From Acidobacteriaceae bacterium (GTDB taxonomy: Bacteria; Acidobacteriota; Terriglobia; Terriglobales; Acidobacteriaceae), in contig PMWR01000320.1 in the NCBI GenBank assembly GCA_003166055.1, positions 55,001 to 66,814 of the forward strand: a stretch of DNA of 11,814 nucleotides, written 5' to 3'. Positions 1 through 7,479 of this stretch are shown piece by piece. Made by a program: the position numbers and the translations under genes. Every line of letters starts with the position of its first letter. The stretch's first letter is position 1. Under the pieces are notes generated by a model, which was not told where the DNA came from, searched no databases, and saw nothing but the letters and a program-made list of their open reading frames with translations.

Positions 1-2949
1 TTCTTCTTTGCCGGCTACGAATATTACAACCAGAATTTCTGGGCGGAAACCCTTGGCTCCTGGGTTCCGACCATGTCCGAGCGCAACGGTGATTTCAGTG
101 CGGAGTCGTTGAACGCCCAGCTTTGCGGCGCGCGTCCGGACGGCGGCGTGAACCTGAACGCGGTCCTGCCGATGTGTGAAACAAACAACTATCTGCCGAA
201 CGGCAACTCAATCGCCAATGGCAACGTGAGTCCATATGCCAATTCTTCCGGCGTGGCCCTGGTCAACTGGCTGCCGCTGCCAAACGCCGATCCGTTTATA
301 AACGAGCAGGGCTACAACTATGTCCAGCCGGTGATCCAGACTCAGAACGGCTATCAGCTTCATATCCGCATGGATTACAACCTGAACGACTCCAACAAGC
401 TCTATGCAACCTGGGGCCGCCAGCAGCAGGTAAGCGATGAGCCGGTCGCCTGGGGATACGCTCCCAACTATGCCATGGAATATCCCGGGCAAGTGACAGC
501 CGGCGATCTTTCCAACATTTTCTCCGGTCACTACATGCGGACGTTTGGCGCCAGCGTGACCAACGAAGCCAGCGCCTCCATGTCCTTCATCAGCGATCCG
601 GGTAATATGGGCAACCCAAACGCGGTCAGCCGGTTCTCGTTGGGCCAGTATGACTGCGCGAATCCGACGCAGCGGGCGGCGGGTACATGTGGCGGCACCC
701 AGGGTTTCAACTACCTTGGCGAATACAAGAACAACGGGGACTATTCGGTGCCGGCGCTCTCGGACTATAGCTCTCTCGGCTATCCCAACATGTTAATGCC
801 GGGCGGTTTCTACAATAACCAGATCAGGATGAAAAAGGTCGTCCCGACGCTGGCGGACACGGTGAACTGGATGAAGGGACCGCATAACTTCTCGTTCGGG
901 ATTTATGGCGAGCGGGGCATCCTGAATGGAACCGCCGATTATGCGGCTGCTTTTCCGCAAGGAGAGTACACGTTCAATCCCGGCAATGGGTACTTCCAGT
1001 ACAACTCGAGCGTGGGTCAAAATGCGAATTACCTCAACTGCGAGAACCCGGATCCGAATGGCACGAGCCGCAGCTCGGGTGCGGCGTATTTCGGCAACTG
1101 CATCAATGGCGTGGCCATGATGTATATGGGGTACACAGATAGCTTCACGCAGACGAACTTCTCGCCGATCGTGGACATGCAGTACACGACATTGGCCGGT
1201 TTTCTCAACGACTCCTGGAAGTTGCACCGGGTCACGCTGATGCTTGGGGCTCGCGTGGAGCATCTGGGCCCGTGGTTCGACCGTCATAACAACGGCCTGG
1301 CCACCTTTTCTCCCACGCTCTACAGCAACGAATGTACGGTTCGAAACTGCAGCAGTTTGGCGCTGCCCGGTCTCGTCTGGCACGGGCAACAAAGCTCCGT
1401 CTCGAACTCGGTAAGCAACCCGCCCACGGTATATTTCACTCCCCGGGTCGGCGCCTCATGGGACATCTTCGGGAGGGGCGACACCGTTCTGCGCGGCGGA
1501 TGGGGCATGTATCGCAACGAGGAGGAGTTTCAGCCCTATGCTCTGGCAGCGGCGAGCGCGCAGGGCTACAAGACGAGCGAGTCCATCGGGGAATTGACCT
1601 TCGATCTGGTAGACAATCAGTCGCCGATCAACCCGCCAGACATCAATGTCTACACCGTCTCTCCGACTGACAATGTTCGGCCAATCTACTATCAGTTCAA
1701 TGTAACCGTTGACCGGAGGCTGATGTGGAAGTCGCTGCTCGAGGTCGCCTATGTCGGAAACAAATCCATCAACCTGCCAACCTATAACACCCAGGCCAGC
1801 GGCTACAACGGCGCGTCGGATCTGAATGTGATTCCTCTGGGCGGATTCTTTGCGCCCGGCTTCGAAATCGGCAATATACCAACCGCACTCAAGGGGACGG
1901 GCTGCGCAGACCTCAGCTCTTTGACCACGCAGTGCCAGGACTTCTTCAGGACGTACCCCTTCTATCAGCACATTTACGCGCTGAAGCACGACTATTACTC
2001 GAACTACAACAGCCTGCAGGTGTCGTGGAACAAAGCAGCGGGCTTTGTGAGCTGGGGAGCGAACTACACCTTCTCGAAGGATCTTGCGACGGCCGCATCC
2101 TACAACAACACGCTTGCGGATCCCCTGAATCTGCGGAACGACTACAACCCGGCCCCGTTCGATCGCACCCACGTCTTCAACATCCACTATCTGGTCAATC
2201 TGGGAACACGCTACCACGGCGGAAGTCGCATTCTATCCAAGGCCGCGAACGGCTGGCAGATTTCGGGTATATCACAGGTTTCGAGCGGTCCGGACCTGCC
2301 CTCGGAGCAGGGCGAGAACTTCGGATTTGGATACGGCAGTATTGAATGGACCCGCGTCTTCATGCAGCAGCAGATCGATGGGGCGGGCAACGCCGACAAA
2401 TTCTGCGCTAACAACTATGGCGTCCAACCGGACGCCGACGGGCATACGTATTGCGTAACCAACTTGAACCCGCTGGTCTGGATGGGCACTCCCGATTACC
2501 AGTTGATGCCTACAGTGAACTGCAATCCAGCAGGTGGAAAAGCGACGCATCAGTACATGCAGGCGACCTGCTTCGGTATCCCGCTGCCGGGCAGCGGCAC
2601 CTCGGGGAAGGGTTATGTGGTCTCAAAGAACCCCAGCGGGCAGGGCCAGTATCGGCTTCCTTATATTCACGGTCCCGCCTTCCTGAAAAACGACCTGACG
2701 CTGATTAAGGAATTCGGGGTTGGAGAGAACAAGAAGATCCAGTTTAAAGCTGCCGCCTTCAATTTTCTCAACCACCCCGAGGTTTCCTTCAACAACAACG
2801 ACAGTACCAATCTGAGCCTGGGCGGCTTGCTGGAGGCGGGGGCGGGACAGCCCCTTACAACGTCGGAACTGGGACATAAGAACTTCGGGATCGCGAACGT
2901 GAAGTACGGTTCGCGCCTCCTGGAACTGAGTGGAAAGTTCACGTTTTGA
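1..2949 (+). CDS. TonB-dependent receptor, Oar-like (5'-truncated by window edge)
   Basis: This is an outer-membrane beta-barrel receptor, probably energised by TonB-ExbBD; the ligand cannot be read from the sequence. The frame is open from base 1 (it begins FFFAGYEYYNQN), so the Met at 73 is internal. The visible 982 residues lack the signal peptide, the usual N-terminal carboxypeptidase-regulatory-like domain and much of the plug; family members are commonly about 1100-1250 residues. Family landmarks are VPTMSERNGDFS (about 67-102), DSWKLHRVTLMLGARVEH (1210-1263), FTPRVGASWDIFG (1435-1473) followed by a T-LRGGWG strand, LLEVAYVGNKS (1735-1767), SNYNSLQVSW (about 1999-2028), FDRTHVFNIHYLV (about 2158-2196) and FNFLNHPEVSFN (about 2758-2793). 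The protein ends in Phe (GKFTF), as expected for a barrel's last strand recognised by the BAM machinery. All 14 Cys fall in seven close pairs, presumably loop disulfides. A hairpin follows the stop. The family call is firm; the substrate is unknown. Confidence 0.93.
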   Translation, partial: FFFAGYEYYNQNFWAETLGSWVPTMSERNGDFSAESLNAQLCGARPDGGVNLNAVLPMCETNNYLPNGNSIANGNVSPYANSSGVALVNWLPLPNADPFINEQGYNYVQPVIQTQNGYQLHIRMDYNLNDSNKLYATWGRQQQVSDEPVAWGYAPNYAMEYPGQVTAGDLSNIFSGHYMRTFGASVTNEASASMSFISDPGNMGNPNAVSRFSLGQYDCANPTQRAAGTCGGTQGFNYLGEYKNNGDYSVPALSDYSSLGYPNMLMPGGFYNNQIRMKKVVPTLADTVNWMKGPHNFSFGIYGERGILNGTADYAAAFPQGEYTFNPGNGYFQYNSSVGQNANYLNCENPDPNGTSRSSGAAYFGNCINGVAMMYMGYTDSFTQTNFSPIVDMQYTTLAGFLNDSWKLHRVTLMLGARVEHLGPWFDRHNNGLATFSPTLYSNECTVRNCSSLALPGLVWHGQQSSVSNSVSNPPTVYFTPRVGASWDIFGRGDTVLRGGWGMYRNEEEFQPYALAAASAQGYKTSESIGELTFDLVDNQSPINPPDINVYTVSPTDNVRPIYYQFNVTVDRRLMWKSLLEVAYVGNKSINLPTYNTQASGYNGASDLNVIPLGGFFAPGFEIGNIPTALKGTGCADLSSLTTQCQDFFRTYPFYQHIYALKHDYYSNYNSLQVSWNKAAGFVSWGANYTFSKDLATAASYNNTLADPLNLRNDYNPAPFDRTHVFNIHYLVNLGTRYHGGSRILSKAANGWQISGISQVSSGPDLPSEQGENFGFGYGSIEWTRVFMQQQIDGAGNADKFCANNYGVQPDADGHTYCVTNLNPLVWMGTPDYQLMPTVNCNPAGGKATHQYMQATCFGIPLPGSGTSGKGYVVSKNPSGQGQYRLPYIHGPAFLKNDLTLIKEFGVGENKKIQFKAAAFNFLNHPEVSFNNNDSTNLSLGGLLEAGAGQPLTTSELGHKNFGIANVKYGSRLLELSGKFTF

Positions 2950-2954
2950 GAAAT

Positions 2955-2998
2955 CGCTCCAGGCGGCCCCGGCGCTGATCGCACGGTCGCCTGGAGCG
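2955..2998 (+). terminator. GC-rich hairpin after receptor gene, possible terminator without U-tract
   Basis: An 11-bp perfect inverted repeat (2955-2965 with 2988-2998) extends inward by a G-U and two G-C pairs to a 14-bp stem with a 16-base loop. It starts 5 bases after the receptor stop. The bases that follow (cgtgaatcgg) hold no T-run, so it is not a classic intrinsic terminator. It could slow polymerase, protect the 3' end of the receptor mRNA, or mark a Rho-assisted end. Confidence 0.45.
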
Positions 2999-3044
2999 CG
3001 TGAATCGGCGGCAGGAAGTCTGTCCGCTGTACGGTAAGGATCAG

Positions 3045-3069
3045 AGGGCCGCCATTTTGGCGTGACCCT
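3045..3069 (+). other. Weak imperfect hairpin in the leader of the next gene
   Basis: A 5-bp perfect stem (3050-3054 with 3058-3062, 3-base loop) sits inside a 4-bp outer stem (3045-3048 with 3066-3069), separated by a 1x3 internal loop. No T-run follows. It lies about 70 bases before the chosen start of the next gene, so it could be a 5'-UTR structure. A stem this short can arise by chance in GC-rich DNA. I saw no convincing -35/-10 pair or known riboswitch in the 188-base spacer. Confidence 0.2.
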
Positions 3070-3125
3070 GAATATTGCGGGCTGGCGGCGATGCCGTTCG
3101 CGGGGGCATTTGAATGAGACTGTTT

Positions 3126-3132
3126 GGGAGGG
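3126..3132 (+). promoter_or_regulatory. Strong Shine-Dalgarno site fixing the start at 3138
   Basis: GGGAGGG ends 5 bases before ATG 3138. The in-frame ATG at 3114 lies upstream of this site and has only a run of G at a similar distance. Starting at 3138 also leaves a normal signal peptide without eight extra residues. The downstream paralogue has the same arrangement. Confidence 0.8.
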
Positions 3133-3137
3133 TTATC

Positions 3138-6100
3138 ATGGCCATCGAGACTAAGACGTACTTTCGCCGGCTGGCGCGCACCGGGGTTGTTTTAATGATG
3201 GGGGCACTGTCGGTGTGCGGAACCGCTGGAGCTCAGGCTCCGCCAGTGACGACTGGCTCGGTGTTTATCGTACCCTCCGACCAAAACTGGAGCCAGATTT
3301 ACAAAATTGCCTTTTATAAGGGGAACGTTTTGGCGCTGGATGCGGGAAATGGCTCCCTGTATCAGCTCTCCCCTGGCGCGACATCCTGGTCAACCCTTGT
3401 CGACGGAACTGCTGCAACACCTGGGATTTTCGGGACCGGGTACAGCGCCATTGGCATGGCGATAGATGCCCAAGGCACCCTCTATTTCACCATTCGCTAT
3501 GAACCCAAGTTCGTCTCCGACGCTCTTTTCTGGCGCGTTCCCTACAATGCCAGTCAGAACACGTGGCAACCCACGGCCAGCAACGGTTGGGGCGGCAATA
3601 TATTTGATGCCCAGGGCGACCAACTCTACTCCTACGGCTCCGACGACGTGGAGTGGGTGGACAACCCGGCGATGGATGGCAGCGGGACGCTGTACTGGAT
3701 GGCCGAGACCCAGAACAACATCTACTCGCTCGCGGTGGATAAGACGGGGAACGCGAGCCAGACATCTGTCAAGGCTAACGCCATCGTCACCGGCCTGAAA
3801 GCCGACCAGGGAAAGCTGGCGATCGATGTGAACGGAAACATCTATTTCACCGAGAATCGCGCCGTAAAGAACACGGCGCGCGTTAACGGAATTTTCTTCA
3901 TCCCCGCCGGTACCACCGGCCTTACGGGAACGGGTGATGGGGATGTAGAGGCGACTCTGCAGCGCATCGATGCGCCCACCAATACGATCGTGTACGGCGG
4001 CGTGACGCTGGATGCGGCCGGCAATCTCTATCTCGCCTCCGAGAACAACCCTACCTATGACGAGACCTTCAACGGGGTCTGGATGATTCCCAACGAATGC
4101 GGGAGTCCAAGCAAGGTGACAAGCCCCTCCTGCCTGAACTTCAATCACATTTCCCTTCTCGCTCCCGTGGGAAGCAACAATGCCATTGCCATCGATCCGC
4201 GAGGATACCTCTGGATCCCCTCTTATGATGATTGGACTCCCAATGGCTCGGGGCCGTATCCGGGCGAATGGGCAATCGTGGTGTGGGCTCCGGGCTCTCT
4301 CAACCTGGGCGTCTCGGGCAACTCGCCGACGATCTTGAGCCTCAATCCTAACTTCGGCGTGGCAGGCAGCTCGGTGACGATTTCCGGAGCGAACTTCGGT
4401 GCGGCGCAGGGTACCAGCACGGTCTTGTTCAACAATCAGACGTCGACGACCACAATCACCAGTTGGAGCCCCACGTCGATCGTGGCGGTGGTGCCGCCGG
4501 ACGCGACCACGGGGAATGTGGTAGTTATCGTGGGCGCCTTGCAGAGCAACGGCGTGAATTTCACGCTTGGCTCCTCGGGGTCGGGAACCGCGGGACCGTC
4601 AGGTACTGTATTTGTGACCTTTAACCAGGCGGTCACGCCTGGATCCATTCAATACTCGCAGACAGCAGGCGGGACGGATTTCGCGGCCGCATCGGCAAAC
4701 CCCAATCCTCCTCAATCGGGAACGCCGGCAGTTCCATGCACTGCGGCAACAGCATACACGGCGCAATCTAGCTGCCAGATTTGGGTAGCGTTGAATGCGC
4801 GCGCCCCAGGGGCTGTCTCCGGTCAGGTGACGATGTTGGATTCGAGTAACAACATGATTCAGGGCAGCAAGGTCTATCTGAGCGGAACCGGGCAAGGCGC
4901 GGAAGCGGCGATGCTTGACTCTCCCATGCAAACCGCAATCGCTTCCGGACTCCAGTCCCCCGCGCAGGTGGCTGCCGATTCCCTCGGCGATACGTATCTT
5001 GCCGATTCCGGTCTCAAGAAAGTTCTTTACTTCCCGGCGAATTCCTCCAGTGCAACGGGTACTTCGATCGGGAGCGGGTTGGTGGCCCCCACCGGCGTTG
5101 CCGTGGACGGGTCGGGCGATGTTTATATTGCCGACTCCGGAAACGTGATCGAGATTCCCGCGGTAAACGGCGTCCTCAACACCGCGGGCCAGGCCGTCGT
5201 CGCCTCGGGCCTTGGAAAGGATCTCAATCTGGCGGTGGACGGCGTCGGCAACGTATATGTCGCGGACCCCAACAACTCCCGTGTTGTCAAGATTCCCAAT
5301 CCCGCCACAGCCAATTTGATTCCTAACGGCGATGAGGCGGGTATCAACGCTTCAACCACCATCACTGTCGGCTCGGGATTCAACCAACCCAGTGCGATCG
5401 CTATGGACTCCTCCGGCGACCTGTTTGTTGCCGATGGTTCGACTCTGTATGAAGTCACGCCGGAGAGTGTGCAGACCCCAATCACCACTTCCCTGGCTGG
5501 TTCTGTTACCGGCCTGGCTGTGGATGCGTCCGGGTCGGTGCTTGTATCTGAAAGCGGCGGCATCCTTCGCATCCCCTCGATTAGCGGGACTCTCAGCGTC
5601 AACAGTGCGGGCTCATTGGACAGCACCATCACTGCGCCCACTAGCGTGGCCCTGGATCAGACGGGAAATCTGTATGTTTCCGACATGACAAACAGTACCC
5701 CGAACCTGTTCGAATTGGCCGTCACAGGATTGGTGAATTTTGGTGTAGGCCTTACCCCTACTGTTCTCACCCAACAGGACGTCCCCTTGTTTGACATCGG
5801 CAACGAGCCTCTCACGTTGACCGGAAACCCCACATTCTCCGGTAACGATGCCGCCGATTTCTCAGTGGTAGCCTCCAACAGTGGGACTGCATGCGATACC
5901 ACGGGCGCGACGCCCGTGGCTACCGGCTCGTCTTGCACGCTGGGAATCGGGTTCACGCCGCCGACGAAAGGCGCTTATTCCGGCGATTCCATGACGGTCC
6001 CAACGAACGCGGGTAACGTTCCTGCGGGTGACATCACTGCCGCGCTGGAGGGCCAGGCCACAGCCAACCTCGAGCCGACTCAAACGGCCGTCAGCCTCAA

Positions 6101-7352
6101 CCCGGCTACCACGACTTACCCTGGGGGCACGACGGTCACTGTGACCGTCACGCCGGAACCGACTTCCACCACCCCCCCCAATACCAACATTCCATCGGGG
6201 CCGGTCACACTGACGGTCGCCTGCACAGCCGTGGGCTGCACGCAACAACCCATTACGCAAACAGGGACCGCCTCGGGTACCGATGCGGGCACCACCGCAA
6301 CATTCAACCTGACTGGGATCGAGGGCGGCGGGTATAGCGTGACGGCCCAATATGGCGGAAATGTTGCTCAACTGATGCAAAAGAGCACAAGCAGCGCCGT
6401 GACGTTTACTGTTGCGCCGGCGGCGCCGACAATCACACTGAGCGAGCCCCTCGGCGTCAGCCCCAACAGCTTCAACGGCATCTACTATGTCGAGACCGGA
6501 CAAAACTCAATCACCCTTGCGGTTAACGTTTCCTCGTCGCTCGGGTCGCCGTCGGGCACCTTTACCTTCATGAACGGCTCTCAGGCCGTGGGAACCGCCC
6601 CGCTGGATGCGAACGGGAATGCAGTCTTCAACACAAGCACATTGGCGAACGGATCCTACTCTATCACCGCCGTCTTCAGCGGCGATCAGAATTTCGCTTC
6701 CGTCACTTCTTCGGCCATCGCGTTCCAGGTCATTCCGAGCAGCGTGCTGATCACGGCAAGCCCGACTTCGGTCTCGACTTCAGCCGGGACTCCGGTGGCG
6801 AGTACCATCACCTTGCAATCGCTTGCTGGGTTCTCGGCCCCGAATGGCGCCAACATCGCGTGCAACAACTCCACGCTTCCGTACTATTCCGAGTGTACAT
6901 TCAGCGTTCCTAACCCTGTTATCTGTGCGCCCCCCGGCACAACCGCGATTCCGTGCAGCGGAATTACTACGACCGTGGTTACCATCAGCTCCAACATCCC
7001 GGTAAACCTGCCGCCGGCGACCGCAGCCAATGTGCCGGCCAATCGGCCGGGCACCTCACCGCTGATTCCGGCTGGGTTCCTCGGTCTCGGACTCTTCGGG
7101 CTGGCGTTGCGAAGGAGGGCGATCTTCAACCACAAGCTGCTCAACAGTGTCTCTCTTGCGTTGTTGCTGATCGGGGCCGTCATGGGCTTTGGCGGTTGCA
7201 CCAACAACAGTTACACGCAGCAAATCAAGGTTCCGGTGTACACAACTCCGGCCGGTACTTATAAGGTCAGCATTTTGGTCACGGATCCATCGTCGGGTGC
7301 GCAGGAGTCACTGCCCTTCACAATACCCGTGACGATTCAGGCGGCCCAATAG
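3138..7352 (+). CDS. Exported double NHL-propeller, TIG and Ig-like repeat protein with C-terminal membrane hairpin
   Basis: A probable cell-envelope binding or adhesion-type protein of 1404 residues; no catalytic motif is visible. Residues 1-32 are a Sec signal peptide (FRRLAR, hydrophobic core, cleavage probably AGA|QA). Next come a six-bladed NHL-like propeller (about 37-395), an IPT/TIG domain (397-478, SPTILSLNPNFGVAGSSVTI), an ASH-like beta domain (489-587), a second six-bladed propeller (591-866; blades such as PTGVAVDGSGDVYIADSG), another ASH-like domain (867-976, SSCTLGIGFTP), and two Ig-like (Big_3-type) repeats (980-1094 and 1097-1200, SITAVFSGDQNF). A last Ig-like domain (from 1201) is interrupted by a membrane hairpin: helix 1309-1324, RRR 1325-1327, helix 1334-1353, Cys1354, then a 51-residue tail. 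Apart from Cys1354 and one in the signal peptide, cysteines lie in close pairs or one group of four. It is a paralogue of the next gene. Domain families are assigned by eye; its partner or ligand is unknown. Confidence 0.88.
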   Translation: MAIETKTYFRRLARTGVVLMMGALSVCGTAGAQAPPVTTGSVFIVPSDQNWSQIYKIAFYKGNVLALDAGNGSLYQLSPGATSWSTLVDGTAATPGIFGTGYSAIGMAIDAQGTLYFTIRYEPKFVSDALFWRVPYNASQNTWQPTASNGWGGNIFDAQGDQLYSYGSDDVEWVDNPAMDGSGTLYWMAETQNNIYSLAVDKTGNASQTSVKANAIVTGLKADQGKLAIDVNGNIYFTENRAVKNTARVNGIFFIPAGTTGLTGTGDGDVEATLQRIDAPTNTIVYGGVTLDAAGNLYLASENNPTYDETFNGVWMIPNECGSPSKVTSPSCLNFNHISLLAPVGSNNAIAIDPRGYLWIPSYDDWTPNGSGPYPGEWAIVVWAPGSLNLGVSGNSPTILSLNPNFGVAGSSVTISGANFGAAQGTSTVLFNNQTSTTTITSWSPTSIVAVVPPDATTGNVVVIVGALQSNGVNFTLGSSGSGTAGPSGTVFVTFNQAVTPGSIQYSQTAGGTDFAAASANPNPPQSGTPAVPCTAATAYTAQSSCQIWVALNARAPGAVSGQVTMLDSSNNMIQGSKVYLSGTGQGAEAAMLDSPMQTAIASGLQSPAQVAADSLGDTYLADSGLKKVLYFPANSSSATGTSIGSGLVAPTGVAVDGSGDVYIADSGNVIEIPAVNGVLNTAGQAVVASGLGKDLNLAVDGVGNVYVADPNNSRVVKIPNPATANLIPNGDEAGINASTTITVGSGFNQPSAIAMDSSGDLFVADGSTLYEVTPESVQTPITTSLAGSVTGLAVDASGSVLVSESGGILRIPSISGTLSVNSAGSLDSTITAPTSVALDQTGNLYVSDMTNSTPNLFELAVTGLVNFGVGLTPTVLTQQDVPLFDIGNEPLTLTGNPTFSGNDAADFSVVASNSGTACDTTGATPVATGSSCTLGIGFTPPTKGAYSGDSMTVPTNAGNVPAGDITAALEGQATANLEPTQTAVSLNPATTTYPGGTTVTVTVTPEPTSTTPPNTNIPSGPVTLTVACTAVGCTQQPITQTGTASGTDAGTTATFNLTGIEGGGYSVTAQYGGNVAQLMQKSTSSAVTFTVAPAAPTITLSEPLGVSPNSFNGIYYVETGQNSITLAVNVSSSLGSPSGTFTFMNGSQAVGTAPLDANGNAVFNTSTLANGSYSITAVFSGDQNFASVTSSAIAFQVIPSSVLITASPTSVSTSAGTPVASTITLQSLAGFSAPNGANIACNNSTLPYYSECTFSVPNPVICAPPGTTAIPCSGITTTVVTISSNIPVNLPPATAANVPANRPGTSPLIPAGFLGLGLFGLALRRRAIFNHKLLNSVSLALLLIGAVMGFGGCTNNSYTQQIKVPVYTTPAGTYKVSILVTDPSSGAQESLPFTIPVTIQAAQ
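7062..7199 (+). other. Coding segment for C-terminal membrane hairpin and lipobox-like Cys (first paralogue)
   Basis: Residues 1309-1324 (IPAGFLGLGLFGLAL) are followed by RRRAIFNHK and a second hydrophobic stretch that ends FGGC, with the Cys codon at 7197-7199. The first half resembles the hydrophobic helix plus Arg cluster of PEP-CTERM-type sorting tails, but the PEP motif is absent. The second half resembles a lipoprotein signal peptide, although Phe at -3 is not the usual Leu/Val/Ile. Under the positive-inside rule the Arg loop is cytoplasmic and both flanks are periplasmic. Confidence 0.65.
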
Positions 7353-7374
7353 ATGCCGGTGCGAAGTGGCTTAT

Positions 7375-7396
7375 GGAGGGCGGGCAGCCGCCCTCC
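7375..7396 (+). terminator. Perfect 9-bp GC hairpin between the paralogues, no U-tract
   Basis: GGAGGGCGG (7375-7383) pairs perfectly with CCGCCCTCC (7388-7396) around the loop GCAG, starting 22 bases after the upstream stop. The following bases (gcaagccgcgg) hold no T-run. It may attenuate read-through, stabilise the upstream transcript or do little. It also argues against translation starting at the in-frame GTG 7366, because the hairpin would lie in the first codons. Confidence 0.45.
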
Positions 7397-7466
7397 GCAA
7401 GCCGCGGAATTCAGGTCCGTTCATGCTGCGGTTTGAGGTTACGAACAAAGTTGGTATGAGTCTTCC

Positions 7467-7472
7467 AGGGGG
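7467..7472 (+). promoter_or_regulatory. Shine-Dalgarno site fixing the start at 7480
   Basis: AGGGGG (followed by GA) ends 7 bases before ATG 7480. Other in-frame starts (GTG 7366, ATG 7423, ATG 7456) have poorer sites and would add 8-38 residues before a normal signal peptide. ATG 7498 is possible but lacks its own site. Confidence 0.75.
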
Positions 7473-7479
7473 AAATGTT

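Noticed and set aside
1456..2217. 253-codon open frame on the minus strand inside the receptor gene
   Set aside because: It is fully antisense to a gene with clear family motifs. Its translation is rich in Arg/Val without recognisable domains, as is usual for antisense frames in GC-rich coding DNA.
3114..3137. Upstream in-frame ATG as the start of the first propeller protein
   Set aside because: The strong GGGAGGG site lies between this ATG and the ATG at 3138, so the later start fits better and gives a standard signal peptide. The earlier start cannot be fully excluded.
4014..4031. 18-base exact match with 8902-8919
   Set aside because: Both copies encode the conserved blade motif A-A-G-N-L-Y at different propeller positions. 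Shared motif and codon preference explain it better than recent recombination.
3390..4148. 252-codon open frame on the minus strand within the first propeller region
   Set aside because: It is antisense to a region with clear NHL-type repeats. Its length comes from the codon bias of the + strand gene; it shows no plausible domain or ribosome binding site.
4908..5735. NHL propeller as an enzyme (lyase- or lactonase-like)
   Set aside because: The blades are short structural repeats with no visible metal-binding or catalytic residues. A binding scaffold is the only role the sequence supports.
5862..6503. 213-codon open frame on the minus strand, very Arg/Gly-rich
   Set aside because: It is a shadow of the ASH-like and Ig-like coding sequence, and its composition is unlike any real protein in the window.
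7433..7460. Possible promoter TTGAGG, 16 bases, TATGAG
   Set aside because: Only four of six bases match in each box, and the expected start point would fall on the ribosome binding site itself.
7366..7479. GTG 7366 as the start of the second propeller protein
   Set aside because: It would put a strong hairpin in the first codons and add 38 residues before an otherwise normal signal peptide, while ATG 7480 has its own Shine-Dalgarno site.
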